Assembly (NCBI GenBank): GCA_963814165.1
Contig: CAWFBW010000008.1
Location: 533,684-597,683 of the forward strand
Direction of reading: 5' to 3'
DNA from: DASRAA01 sp963814165
GTDB lineage: Bacteria > Acidobacteriota > Terriglobia > Terriglobales > Acidobacteriaceae
DNA length: 64,000 nt
Below are positions 34,242 through 43,322 of this stretch, piece by piece. The position numbers were made by a program, and so were the translations under genes. Numbering within the stretch: the stretch's first letter is position 1; each line of letters begins with the position of its first letter. The notes beneath the pieces were generated by a model. The model did no database searches, was not told where the DNA came from, and was given only the letters and a program-made list of their open reading frames with translations.

Positions 34242-35759
34242 GTGACGACTTCCGGGTCATTGTACGGGCAACTAGTGCAGCATCAATCTGTGCAACGTCA
34301 GGTCCGCGAGGACGCGAAGAGAACTCTTCGAATCATGAAGTTTGGTGGCACGTCGGTGGGTGACGCGTCCTGCATCGCGAGGGTAGTGGAAATCATTCGA
34401 TCAGCGGCGCGCCACGATGATGTCGTCGTGGTCGTCTCAGCAATGGGCGGCGTGACCAACAAACTGATTGAAGCTGCCACGCAGTCAGAGGCAGGGGATC
34501 GCACGGCCGTCGCGACGATCTTCGAAGGGCTGCGCAACCAACATATCGCGGTGGTCGACACTCTGATTTCTTCACCTGAGGAACGGAGTCGCATCAGGCA
34601 GAAAATGCAAGAGGTCTTTCAGGAGGGGGACCGCTTGTGCGAGGGCACGATCCTGCTGCGGGAGTTGACCCCGAGGGTCCGTGACTCGATCTCGAGCCTC
34701 GGCGAGCGTCTTTCCGCGCTCCTTGTCGCGGCTGTACTCGCAGAGCAAGGGGTGATCAGCGAGGCGATCGAGGCCACAGAACTGGTAGTGACCGACTCCG
34801 ACCACGGCGCGGCGGACCCGTGGATGAATCTGACGCGAGAACGCTGCGAGGCACGGCTCCGCCCGCTCCTGCGGCGGGGCATTGTTCCCGTAGTCACCGG
34901 GTTCATCGGCGCCACGACCGATGGCGTGCTTACAACCCTCGGTCGAGGTGGCTCAGATTACTCTGCAACTATTCTGGCTGCAGTTCTCGACGCTCATGAG
35001 GTCATCATTTGGACGGACGTGGACGGCCTACTAACTGCCGATCCACGACTGGTGCCTGGCGCATGCACCGTGCCCGAGATCTCATATCGCGAAGCGTCTG
35101 AGCTCGCGCACTTCGGCGCGAAGGTTTTGCATCCGAAAACTCTTCGGGCCGTGATGCAATGCGGGATACCTCTTTGGATCCGCAACAGCTTCGCACCGGA
35201 GCGGCCGGGAACCAAAATCGTGCCGGCGGGTCCCGCCAACGGCGGAGGAGTGAAGGCACTCTCCGCGATCGGCGACCTCGCATTGATCACCGTCGGAGGC
35301 CCGGGAATCGTGGGGGTACCGGACGTCTTGGGTCGCACGTTTGCGACGACAGCAGCGGCTCGAGCCGATGTATTGCTGATTTCGCAGTCGTCCTCGCAAA
35401 ACAATATCTGCCTCATCGTTTCGTCTTCCCTGGCGAATCGCACGGTCGAGGCGCTTCGGAGTGAGTTCGCCGTGGACCTGGCGCATGAGAAAGTAGAACA
35501 CATTACCCTGGATCCGGCAGTTGCCATTGTCACTGTGGTGGGGCAGAACATGCGCGGCGTTTCGGGAATTGCCGGTCGTACCTTCTGCGCGTTGGGACGG
35601 GAGAACGTAGACATCATTGCGATCGCGCAAGGCTCGTCGGAGTGCAACATCTCCTTCGTGGTGGCGCAGAAAGATATGAAGACAGCACTCGTCACCACTC
35701 ATCGGGAATTTGAATTGGGACACTGTGAGTTTGCAACCGTTCCATCCCGGGTGTCTTGA
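34242..35759 (+). CDS. Aspartate kinase (ThrA/LysC-type, monofunctional)
   Basis: Phosphorylates L-aspartate, the entry to homoserine, methionine, threonine and lysine. 505 residues from GTG 34242, which has GGAG six bases upstream; the frame is open further upstream. KFGGTSVGD (33-41) is the ATP/aspartate signature, followed by VVSAMGGVTNKL and GRGGSDYSATILAAVL. Two C-terminal ACT domains (VGVPDVLGRTFATTAAARAD and VSGIAGRTFCALGRENVDII) suggest amino-acid feedback. No homoserine dehydrogenase is fused or nearby. With metA and metY downstream this looks like a dedicated aspartate-to-homoserine precursor supply. Confidence 0.92.
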   Translation: MTTSGSLYGQLVQHQSVQRQVREDAKRTLRIMKFGGTSVGDASCIARVVEIIRSAARHDDVVVVVSAMGGVTNKLIEAATQSEAGDRTAVATIFEGLRNQHIAVVDTLISSPEERSRIRQKMQEVFQEGDRLCEGTILLRELTPRVRDSISSLGERLSALLVAAVLAEQGVISEAIEATELVVTDSDHGAADPWMNLTRERCEARLRPLLRRGIVPVVTGFIGATTDGVLTTLGRGGSDYSATILAAVLDAHEVIIWTDVDGLLTADPRLVPGACTVPEISYREASELAHFGAKVLHPKTLRAVMQCGIPLWIRNSFAPERPGTKIVPAGPANGGGVKALSAIGDLALITVGGPGIVGVPDVLGRTFATTAAARADVLLISQSSSQNNICLIVSSSLANRTVEALRSEFAVDLAHEKVEHITLDPAVAIVTVVGQNMRGVSGIAGRTFCALGRENVDIIAIAQGSSECNISFVVAQKDMKTALVTTHREFELGHCEFATVPSRVS

Positions 35760-35808
35760 AATCTACGTCGAAATACCTCCGCATTGCTGAAACTTCAGGT
35801 CCCCAAGA

Positions 35809-36657
35809 ATGACTGAGTCGAATCTTACTGTTCGCGACATTTCCGACACCGCCCGTTGGGTGGCTTATTTTCGAGCGCGCGAAACGCAGCGGCCCGACGC
35901 GCTGTTCCGCGACCCTTATGCCGAGCGTTTGGCCGGCGAGCACGGGTTTCAGATCGCCAACACCCTGACGGATGGAAACAAGCATGAGTGGGCGTGGGTG
36001 GCGCGGACGTACCTGTTTGACCAGTTTGTTGCACGCGAGATTGAAGGAGGAGCGGACCTCGTGATCAATCTCGCCGCTGGGCTCGACGCCAGGCCGTATC
36101 GCATGGATCTGCCGAGCGCGCTTCAGTGGTTGGAAGTGGATCTTCCTGAAATCGTGAGCTACAAAGAAGAAGTTCTGAAGAATGCGCAGCCTAAATGCCG
36201 GCTGGAACGAGTATCTCTCGACCTATCCGATGCTGCTGGGCGTCAAACCCTCTTTGCTAAGTTGGACAAGCGGGCAACGAAGGCAGTAGTCATGACCGAG
36301 GGACTCTTGATCTACTTCACCGCCGAGGAGGTCGGTTCCTTCGCCAGGGATCTCGCCGCCAATAAGCACTTCCACAGCTGGATCATCGATCTTGCCTCGC
36401 CGGGTCAACTCAAATTGATGCAGCGCACGACCGGTAAGCAACTGAGCGAGGCCGGTGCGGCGTTCAAATTCGGGCCACCGGAAGGCGCGAATTTCTTCAC
36501 GCCGTACGGATGGGAGCCAATGGACGTCCAGGGAATGTTGAAGACCGCCGCGCAGTTCAATCGGGCGCCAGCCGAACTCTTGTCCCTTTTACCGGAGCCC
36601 AAAGGACCGATGAAGAACTACCCGTGGACAGGGGTATGCCAGCTAAGGAGACAGTGA
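35809..36657 (+). CDS. SAM-dependent methyltransferase (LCMT/PPM1-like, TIGR00027 type)
   Basis: 282 residues. The SAM pocket is VINLAAGLDARPYRM, with the downstream WLEVDLPEIVSYKEEVL and VVMTEGLLIYFTAEEV motifs typical of leucine-carboxyl-methyltransferase-like enzymes of secondary metabolism, which methylate carboxyl or hydroxyl groups. It starts 50 bp after the aspartokinase in the same direction. Substrate unknown; a carboxyl-methyl ester is a fair guess. Confidence 0.85.
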   Translation: MTESNLTVRDISDTARWVAYFRARETQRPDALFRDPYAERLAGEHGFQIANTLTDGNKHEWAWVARTYLFDQFVAREIEGGADLVINLAAGLDARPYRMDLPSALQWLEVDLPEIVSYKEEVLKNAQPKCRLERVSLDLSDAAGRQTLFAKLDKRATKAVVMTEGLLIYFTAEEVGSFARDLAANKHFHSWIIDLASPGQLKLMQRTTGKQLSEAGAAFKFGPPEGANFFTPYGWEPMDVQGMLKTAAQFNRAPAELLSLLPEPKGPMKNYPWTGVCQLRRQ

Positions 36658-36701
36658 CGTCCTTCTAGCTTGCCTGTCTAGCCAGACCCTCCTCCGAGAG
36701 C

Positions 36702-37717
36702 ATGCACCAAAGGATCTCACAGCTCGATGCCGTTCGTGGCATAGCCATCCTGGTCGTGATGCTTCACAACAGCGGGACTTTCCCGCGCTTATTCGCCCAA
36801 GGATGGATGGGGGTGGATCTCTTCTTTGTCCTGTCGGGGTTCTTGATCACTGGGATCCTTCTAGATACTAAGCAGTCAGAAAGCTATTTCAAGAATTTCT
36901 ATGTCAGGCGATGTCTAAGGATCTGGCCGTTATATTATTCGGCACTTTTTTTCATGTTCGTGCTTGTTCCTTTCCTGCGTCCGTCGGAAGCGTCAACCGT
37001 CTTCGCAGCTCGTTCGTCGCCCTGGTGGGCGTATCCGTTGTTTCTCCAGAATTTCCTGGTCCCAATTCCTACCGCGGCGACTGGACTGCTCGGAGTGACC
37101 TGGTCGCTTGCTGTTGAAGAGCAGTTTTATCTAGCTTGGCCATGGGTCATTCGATACTGCTCTTACAGCCAAGTGCGGCGTATCGCCATCGCAGTAATTT
37201 GCGTTTCTCCGGGGCTCCGACTCTATCTGGCATTGCACCACGTGAATATCTACTCAAACCCATTCTGTCGGCTCGATGCCTTGATGGCGGGGGCCCTTCT
37301 CGCGGTGGTGGTTCGTTCGGAGAAGTTTCTTTCCTCCAGCTTCCTGAAGCGAGCCTGGATTGTTCTCTTTATTTCGACGCCATTGGCACTTATAACGGCT
37401 TTCGTCGATGCAAGATGGATCGCATTCTCGTTCACAGCGATTGCCTCGATGTCTTTTGTGTATCTGGCGCTGTTTTCCTCGCAAAAATGGCTCCAAGTTG
37501 TGCTCAAGAACCGGTTCCTGATATATACGGGAGTCATCAGCTATGGTCTTTACTTGCTTCACAAGATTCCGCTTGATGTGGCGAAGAGTTTCCACCTCGA
37601 ACCGGCACCCGTTGGCTGGTTTTGCCGATTGCCATCGTCGCAAGCTATGCTCTAGCATTTATGTCTTGGAACCTACTCGAGAAGCCGATTCCTGAGTTTA
37701 AAGCGATTCTTCGATGA
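36702..37717 (+). CDS. Membrane O-acyltransferase (Acyltransferase_3/OafA), frameshifted near its end
   Basis: About 338 residues when repaired. Opening RISQLDAVRGIAILVVMLHN carries the RG and LHN motif (His active site is H in MLHN), followed by WMGVDLFFVLSGFLITGILL, FYVRRCLRIWPLYY and WSLAVEEQFYLAWPW, all family hallmarks; about ten membrane spans. The first frame runs off after HLEPAPVGW; the next frame gives RWLVLPIAIVASYALAFMSW and LLEKPIPEFKAILR, the expected C-terminus. It O-acetylates sugars or other hydroxyls, either in EPS or in the metabolite. Confidence 0.82.
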
Positions 37718-37884
37718 CAAGGCCGGCGGTCACGAACCGGTGAATCGGCCAGCTAGTGCTTGCACCTTAAACAAGGCAACTGATCGGACTTCCGCTCCGT
37801 GTTAATTTCACCGGGCGAGAGACTCGGCGTGTTTCCGTCCTGAACACAAACGTGACCAACCCAAAGAGAGGTTTTCATAGTCCT

Positions 37885-39127
37885 ATGCTGGAGAGTGTGG
37901 TGATCGGCGCAGGTCCGTACGGGCTGTCAATTGCTGCGCACTTGCGACGCAGCGGTGTTTCGTTCCGGATTTTCGGCCGTCCGATGGACAGCTGGCTTGC
38001 ACACATGCCGAAAGGCATGATGCTTAAGTCGGACGGATTCGCTTCTAACATTTACGATCCCGGAGAGCCGCGTTTACTCTGGAAGCAGTTTTGTGCAGAA
38101 CAGCGGCATCGAGTATGCCGACGCGGGAGTACCGGTGCGTCTGGAGACCTTTACTGCATACGGGCTTGCCTTCCGGGACCGGATGGTTCCGGAGCTTGAG
38201 GACAAGCTCGTGGTAAGTGTCGATCGGTTGCCGGACGGGTTCCGGTTACAGGTCGACGATGGTGAGATAGTTCAAGCCCGCACGGTGGTACTGGCCGTGG
38301 GCATCACCCACTTCGACTATGTCCCTGAGGACCTGGCATCGTTGCCACCGGAGTTCCTTTCCCATAGTTCGCGACATCATAGGTCGAACCCTTTCGAGGC
38401 CGCAACGTTGTTGTGATTGGCGGCGGAGCTTCTGCACTCGATCTGGCGGGCTTACTGCACGAGGTCGGTGCCGATGTACAGTTGGTCAGTCGACGGGAGT
38501 CGCTGAAGTTCCATAGCCAGCCGACGGGCAAGCCCCGCTCGCGGTGGCAGCAGATTAGGCATCCGCAATCGGGACTCGGTCCCGGAATGCGCTCGCGCTT
38601 CTTCGCTAATTTGCCTATGGCCTTTCATTACTTGCCTGAACGTCTTCGAGTGGAAGCTGTCCGCAGAACCCTGGGTCCCATCGGGGGGATGGTTTATTAG
38701 AGACAAGGTGATCGGGAAAGTGCCATTGCATCTGGGATGCACGCCGCAAGCCGCCGAGGTCCACAACGGCAAAGTGCACCTGAGAGTTGGGGCCTCGGAC
38801 GGCATTGAACGCGAGATTGTATCGGAGCATGTCATAGCAGCGACGGGATACAGAGTAGATTTGGAACGCTTGCAGTTCCTTAGCGCCGCGATTCGCTCGG
38901 AGCTAAAGACGCTAGACAGAATGCCGGTGCTCTCATCGAGTTTCGAATCGTCCGTGCCAGGTCTGTATTTCGTGGGGATTGCTGCAGCGAATAGCTTTGG
39001 TCCGGTTATGCGGTTTGCGTTCGGTGCGGGCTTCGCCGCTCGCACCCTGGCCCGCGCCATGACCAAGTCACTTTCGCGCGAGCGAGCATCCTTTCCGGTT
39101 ACGAACGTGGCAGCGACCACAAAATAA
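37885..39127 (+). CDS. FAD/NAD(P)-dependent oxidoreductase (monooxygenase-like), multiply frameshifted
   Basis: Four frames join into one flavoprotein of about 415 residues. FAD motif VVIGAGPYGLSIAAHLRRSG at the N-terminus, then WLAHMPKGMMLKSDGFASNI, TVVLAVGITHFDYVPEDLAS, the second nucleotide motif VIGGGASALDLAGLLHEVGA, and VIAATGYRVDLERLQF with VPGLYFVGIAAANSFGPVMR. The two dinucleotide folds and the ATGYR motif match flavin monooxygenases and ornithine/lysine N-hydroxylase-like proteins. Shifts near 38100, 38390 and 38700. Redox substrate unknown; it may oxidise an amino-acid side chain. Confidence 0.7.
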
Positions 39128-39189
39128 ATCCGTTATCGCAATACGCCGACTTCGAAATCTAGGTCGCATACGCTAATCATCGTTCACAT

Positions 39190-40467
39190 ATGAAAAGAGA
39201 GACAGTTGCCATTCACGTCGGCTACGACGGCGATCCTACGACCAAGGCCGTCGCCGTTCCCATCTATCAGACCATCGCCTTTGAATTCGATAGTGCCGAG
39301 CATGGGGCGGCCCTGTTCAATCTTGAAGTCCAGGGGAATATCTACACTCGCATCGGGAATCCTACCAACGCGGTCCTGGAGAAGCGGGTCGCCGCGCTGG
39401 AAGGGGGAGTGGAGGCCCTGAGCGTCAGTTCAGGGATGGCTGCGATTGAATACTCGCTCATCAATATCGCCGAGTCGGGCAACAACATTGTTTCCCTGCC
39501 CCAGCTCTACGGTGCCACATATACCCTCTTGGCGCATATCTTTCCGAAGCGGGGAATCAGCTCACGCTTCGCCGCCAGCGACCATCCCGATGACGTGGAA
39601 AAACTAATCGACGAGAACACTCGCGCAGTCTACTGCGAAAGTGTGGGGAATCCGGCGGGCAATGTCGCAGACATTGAGGGCCTGGCGCGAGTCGCGCACA
39701 AACACGGCGTACCTCTGGTTGTTGACAACACCGTCGCCACACCAATCCTGCTCCGGCCAATCGAATATGGCGCCGATGTGGTCGTGCATTCCATGACGAA
39801 ATTTATGGGAGGCCACGGCACTACTCTGGGTGGAATAATCGTCGACAGTGGGCAATTTCCATGGCGAAGCTATCCCGATCGCTTCTACATGCTGAACCGG
39901 CCAGAAATTGCATATCACGGAGTAGTGTATGTCGAACAATTTGGCAATGCTGCTTACGTGGCACGTTGCCGTACTGTATGCCAGCGAAACACAGGCGCCA
40001 CGTTGTCGCCGTTCAATGGCTTCCTCCTGCTGCAAGGGGTTGAGACGCTCGCTCTTCGCATCGAACGCCACGTCGAGAATGCGCGCAAGGTAGCCGAGTT
40101 TCTGCGCGACCATCCGATGGTGGAGTGGGTCAACTACGCCGGGTTCCCAGACAACGCGCTGTACCCGATGGCGCAGCGGTATATGGGCTCCAATCGACCC
40201 TCTCTGTTGACATTCGGAGTGAAGGGCGGGTTTGAAGCAGGGAAGAGGTGTTTCAACGCGCTCAAGCTATTCAAGCGAATGGTGAATATGGGCGATGCCA
40301 AGTCGCTGGCATGCCATCCTGCGTCCACTACGCACAGGCAGCTGTCGCCGGAGGAACAAGAGAAAGTTGGCGTCACGCCGGAGATGCTGCGGCTGAGCGT
40401 CGGCATCGAGCATATCGACGATATCCTCGACGATCTCGCTCAGGCGTTGGACAAGGCCAAAGCATGA
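39190..40467 (+). CDS. metY: O-acetyl-/O-succinyl-homoserine sulfhydrylase (MetY-like, PLP)
   Basis: 425 residues, complete. Cys/Met-metabolism PLP enzyme: the Schiff-base lysine is Lys204 in VVHSMTKFMGGHG, with YTRIGNPTNAVLEKRVAALE, SVSSGMAAI and the C-terminal LSVGIEHIDDILDDL. MetY carries out gamma-replacement on O-acylhomoserine, normally with sulfide to give homocysteine. In a metabolite cluster it could use another nucleophile, as the MetY-like domain of rhizobitoxine synthesis does with serinol. Followed 42 bp later by metA, which makes its activated substrate. Confidence 0.92.
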   Translation: MKRETVAIHVGYDGDPTTKAVAVPIYQTIAFEFDSAEHGAALFNLEVQGNIYTRIGNPTNAVLEKRVAALEGGVEALSVSSGMAAIEYSLINIAESGNNIVSLPQLYGATYTLLAHIFPKRGISSRFAASDHPDDVEKLIDENTRAVYCESVGNPAGNVADIEGLARVAHKHGVPLVVDNTVATPILLRPIEYGADVVVHSMTKFMGGHGTTLGGIIVDSGQFPWRSYPDRFYMLNRPEIAYHGVVYVEQFGNAAYVARCRTVCQRNTGATLSPFNGFLLLQGVETLALRIERHVENARKVAEFLRDHPMVEWVNYAGFPDNALYPMAQRYMGSNRPSLLTFGVKGGFEAGKRCFNALKLFKRMVNMGDAKSLACHPASTTHRQLSPEEQEKVGVTPEMLRLSVGIEHIDDILDDLAQALDKAKA

Positions 40468-40509
40468 AGCGGAAAGAGACTGGAATGCGAGTCAATTCTG
40501 GAGGACGTC

Positions 40510-41583
40510 ATGCCATTGATCATTGACGGCGGCCGGATTCCGCCCCGTTGGGCGCAGAGAATAAGCTGGCAACCGGCAAGCTCGGTGGACATCTCTGCCA
40601 CCCATGCCGATTGCGTCAACATTGCGTTGGTCAACAACATGCCAGATCCGGCTCTAGAGGACACCGAGATCCAGTTCTTCGACCTGCTTGAAGCTGCAGC
40701 CGGCAATATCCCCGTGCGCCTCAAGCTTCACTGGCTGTCCGGAGTTCCGCGCGGAGTAGCGGGACAACAGCATTTAAGCAGTTTCTACTTCGGTACAGAT
40801 GAGTTGTTGAGCAACCGGTTTGATGGTGTGATCATGACCGGAACTGAGCCTCGGCAGTCCAATCTGCGTAATGAGCCTTACTGGCCTGCCATGGCCGACG
40901 TCTTAAGTTGGGCCGAAAGCAGCACTGCATCCACGATCTTGTCATGTTTGGCGGCACACGCAGGCGTCCTTTACAGCGACGGCATCAACCGCCATCCGCT
41001 GCATGACAAACAGTTCGGCGTGTTTGACTTCAGCAGGGATGGCGACTACCAGCTCACCCGTGGTGCCGGGGAGAGAGTGCGTTTCCCGCATTCTCGATGG
41101 AACGAGGTGCAGGCGGATGCGCTGATCGCATGCGGTTACCGGGTGCTGACGCATTCTCCCGAGGGTGGCGTGGACTCGTTCGCGAAGAAGAAAAAGCGAA
41201 GCCTATTCGTGCATTTCCAGGGTCATCCCGAGTATGGTGCGCAAACCCTGCTGAAGGAATACCGAAGAGACATTAGGAGATTTCTCAAGCACGAGAGAGA
41301 AACCTATCCGTCCATGCCTAAGGGCTACTTTGACGCCGCGACTACCAAGCTGCTGGATGACTTTCAAGACGCGGCCTTGGCGAATCCTCGGGAGGAGGTT
41401 ATGGCGGCCTTCCCCGATGCTGCCGTGGCCGGGACACTCCAGAAGACATGGCAATCGGCGGCCATAGCTATCTATCGCAATTGGTTGCATTATGTAATGT
41501 CGAAGAAGGCGGAAATGTCAACATTTCCAACCGTGGCAGTCGTCTATGGAAGCGGGCAGCGAAAACGATCTGCATTGCCGTAG
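40510..41583 (+). CDS. metA: Homoserine O-acyltransferase (MetA family)
   Basis: 357 residues. Acylates homoserine with acetyl- or succinyl-CoA. Catalytic residues visible: Cys146 in ILSCLAAHAGV, His239 and Glu241 in FQGHPEYG; FDGVIMTGTEPRQ matches the conserved G-x-E-P segment. The C-terminal 40 residues after WLHYVM are an unusual extension. AGGACG lies before the ATG. Pairs with metY directly upstream. Acyl specificity (acetyl or succinyl) cannot be told from these motifs. Confidence 0.88.
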   Translation: MPLIIDGGRIPPRWAQRISWQPASSVDISATHADCVNIALVNNMPDPALEDTEIQFFDLLEAAAGNIPVRLKLHWLSGVPRGVAGQQHLSSFYFGTDELLSNRFDGVIMTGTEPRQSNLRNEPYWPAMADVLSWAESSTASTILSCLAAHAGVLYSDGINRHPLHDKQFGVFDFSRDGDYQLTRGAGERVRFPHSRWNEVQADALIACGYRVLTHSPEGGVDSFAKKKKRSLFVHFQGHPEYGAQTLLKEYRRDIRRFLKHERETYPSMPKGYFDAATTKLLDDFQDAALANPREEVMAAFPDAAVAGTLQKTWQSAAIAIYRNWLHYVMSKKAEMSTFPTVAVVYGSGQRKRSALP

Positions 41584-41599
41584 AAAGAAAGGGAGCGAC

Positions 41600-42097
41600 G
41601 TGTCAAAAGCAGCCTTATCTGAGTTGCCGATGGTTCAAGCGGATAAAACAAATGGTCACCATGCGGACGAGACAGCATACGGATCTATCGTAGTCGCCAC
41701 TGCAGCCACTGTTGAACTCGAGCCCGAGCCGATTCCATCTGATTGGATCTTGAGTGGCTCTCCCGAAGCAAGGTGTAAGAAATTAGTGAGAAGCCGTGAC
41801 TGGACCTCCCACCTCGTAGTGTGGGACTGTACTCCGGGTAGTTTTAAGTGGACTTACTCAATGGACGAGACCATCGTCATAATATCGGGTGAGGCCTTCA
41901 TGAGTAATGACAATGGCGAGGAGCGCCGGTTTGGCCCTGGAGACCTGGCATTCTTCCCTGCGGGGTCGTCGTGCTCGTGGCGTGTCACGCAGACTCTGCG
42001 TAAGGTCGGAATCCTTCGGGAAGGTATGTGGCGACCCCTGGGTCTCGGCTTGAAAGTGTGGCGCAAAGCTGCTCCGAACGGTTGGGTTAGCCGGTAA
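41600..42097 (+). CDS. Cupin-domain protein (DUF861/Cupin_3-like)
   Basis: 165 residues from GTG 41600, with GGGAG a few bases upstream. One cupin barrel: VVWDCTPGSFKWTYSMDETI, VIISGEAFMSNDNGEERRFG and PGDLAFFPAGSSCSWRV. The metal-site residues are less complete than in dioxygenases: the ExxxH region keeps Glu but few histidines are present, as in ureidoglycine aminohydrolase-like cupins. About 60 N-terminal residues precede the barrel. Function unknown; adjacent to metA. Confidence 0.8.
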   Translation: MSKAALSELPMVQADKTNGHHADETAYGSIVVATAATVELEPEPIPSDWILSGSPEARCKKLVRSRDWTSHLVVWDCTPGSFKWTYSMDETIVIISGEAFMSNDNGEERRFGPGDLAFFPAGSSCSWRVTQTLRKVGILREGMWRPLGLGLKVWRKAAPNGWVSR

Positions 42098-42298
42098 ATC
42101 GCCCTTAATGTTAGCCGTGGCGTTGTGGACGCTATCGGGCATTCGATGATGTTAATCTACCAGCTGAACTGGGTACCCCGGCCGCACGGCTTTGCACCTC
42201 AATTCAGAGTCTGATACTTGGGTCGCGGCCACCATTGACGCGGAGGAAAGATACCTGGCGTCGATCTTTAAGGCCCGATTGGATCTGCCAGAACAGAC

Positions 42299-43321
42299 AT
42301 GAGAGCAGTAATCGACAAGCTTCGTCCTGGTGATCTTGTTGAAGTAAAGTCTCCAGCGGAGATTCTGCAGACACTGGACGCCGATGGCACTTTGGACAAG
42401 CTGCCATTCATGCCGGAAATGGGGGACTTCTGCGGAAGAAGATATAAGGTCGCCAAGAGAGTTGTGAAAACCTGTTACTACGGAACCAGCTCGGGTATGC
42501 GGAAGTTCCCCCGGGAAGATGTCGTTCTCCTGGAGGGATTGCGTTGTTCAGGCGCAGCGCACGATGGTTGCCAGAAAGCTTGCACGATCTTCTGGCGCGA
42601 AGCTTGGGTGCGCAAAGTTGAGGGGCCGACCACGGTTCAATCGATTGCGGACCCGCATAGCAGCGAGCGCCTGCGAGCCCGGCTCAAGACTTCGACTGGT
42701 CCGGAGACCTACTTTTGTCAGGCCAGCGAGATACTAAACGCGACCAGCGACTTGTCGCGTTGGGAACGATTCGGAAATTGTTTCAATGAAGTCCGAGCGG
42801 GCAACTGCAGCGCCTTTCAAATGGTACGGCGCATTGGGACGTGGCTGTTCTGGAGAATCCGGCGCGTGCTGCTTGGAGAGTACGCGCGTGGAAGTAACAA
42901 GTCCACACCGATTGCAAGTCTGAACTTGCAGCCGCGAGAGTGGATCGAAGTCAGATCAGTGAAGAGCATTGCAGGGACCTTGAACGAAAGAGGACATAAT
43001 CGCGGATTGTACTTCACGCCAGATATGCGTCTATTGTGCGGCAGCCGGCAACGGGTGGAGAAACGAATCGAGAAGATAATCGTGGACGGGACGGGGGAGA
43101 TGCGGCGGCTCCACAATACCGTATATTTGGAAGGCTCGCTCTGCGGATGTGTCTATGCACTTGGCGGGTGCCCGCGAGGCGAATTTTCTTATTGGAGGGA
43201 GATTTGGCTTCGTAGGGCGCCGGTCACGGTGGAACCCGGCTGCGAGCGGCCCGTGGCCGCGGAAGAGCAACCAGTCTTGATTCCTGAAATGGCTCAACGC
43301 CTCCCAAATAGCAGCACCTGA
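42299..43321 (+). CDS. Unknown protein with two tandem Cys-rich domains
   Basis: 340 residues made of an internal duplication. Copy 1 (about 9-108) and copy 2 (about 214-306) share: a D-L/W-I-EV start (GDLVEVKSPAEILQTL; REWIEVRSVKSIAGTL), PEMGDFCGRRYKVAKRV versus PDMRLLCGSRQRVEKRI, a V-x-LEG-x-LxC core (VVLLEGLRCSGAAHDGCQ; TVYLEGSLCGCVYALGGC) and a FWREAWVRKV or YWREIWLRRA end. Three or four cysteines per copy are kept, so metal binding is likely. I recall similar single-domain proteins beside acyl-AMP ligases in soil-bacterial clusters. Stop and next ATG are one base apart, so it is coupled to the AMP ligase. Confidence 0.7.
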   Translation: MRAVIDKLRPGDLVEVKSPAEILQTLDADGTLDKLPFMPEMGDFCGRRYKVAKRVVKTCYYGTSSGMRKFPREDVVLLEGLRCSGAAHDGCQKACTIFWREAWVRKVEGPTTVQSIADPHSSERLRARLKTSTGPETYFCQASEILNATSDLSRWERFGNCFNEVRAGNCSAFQMVRRIGTWLFWRIRRVLLGEYARGSNKSTPIASLNLQPREWIEVRSVKSIAGTLNERGHNRGLYFTPDMRLLCGSRQRVEKRIEKIIVDGTGEMRRLHNTVYLEGSLCGCVYALGGCPRGEFSYWREIWLRRAPVTVEPGCERPVAAEEQPVLIPEMAQRLPNSST

Positions 43322-43322
43322 A

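Noticed and set aside
41600..42097. Cupin plus flavoprotein as a hydrazine (N-N bond) synthesis pair
   Set aside because: Such systems need a cupin joined to a methionyl-tRNA-synthetase-like domain, which is absent here.
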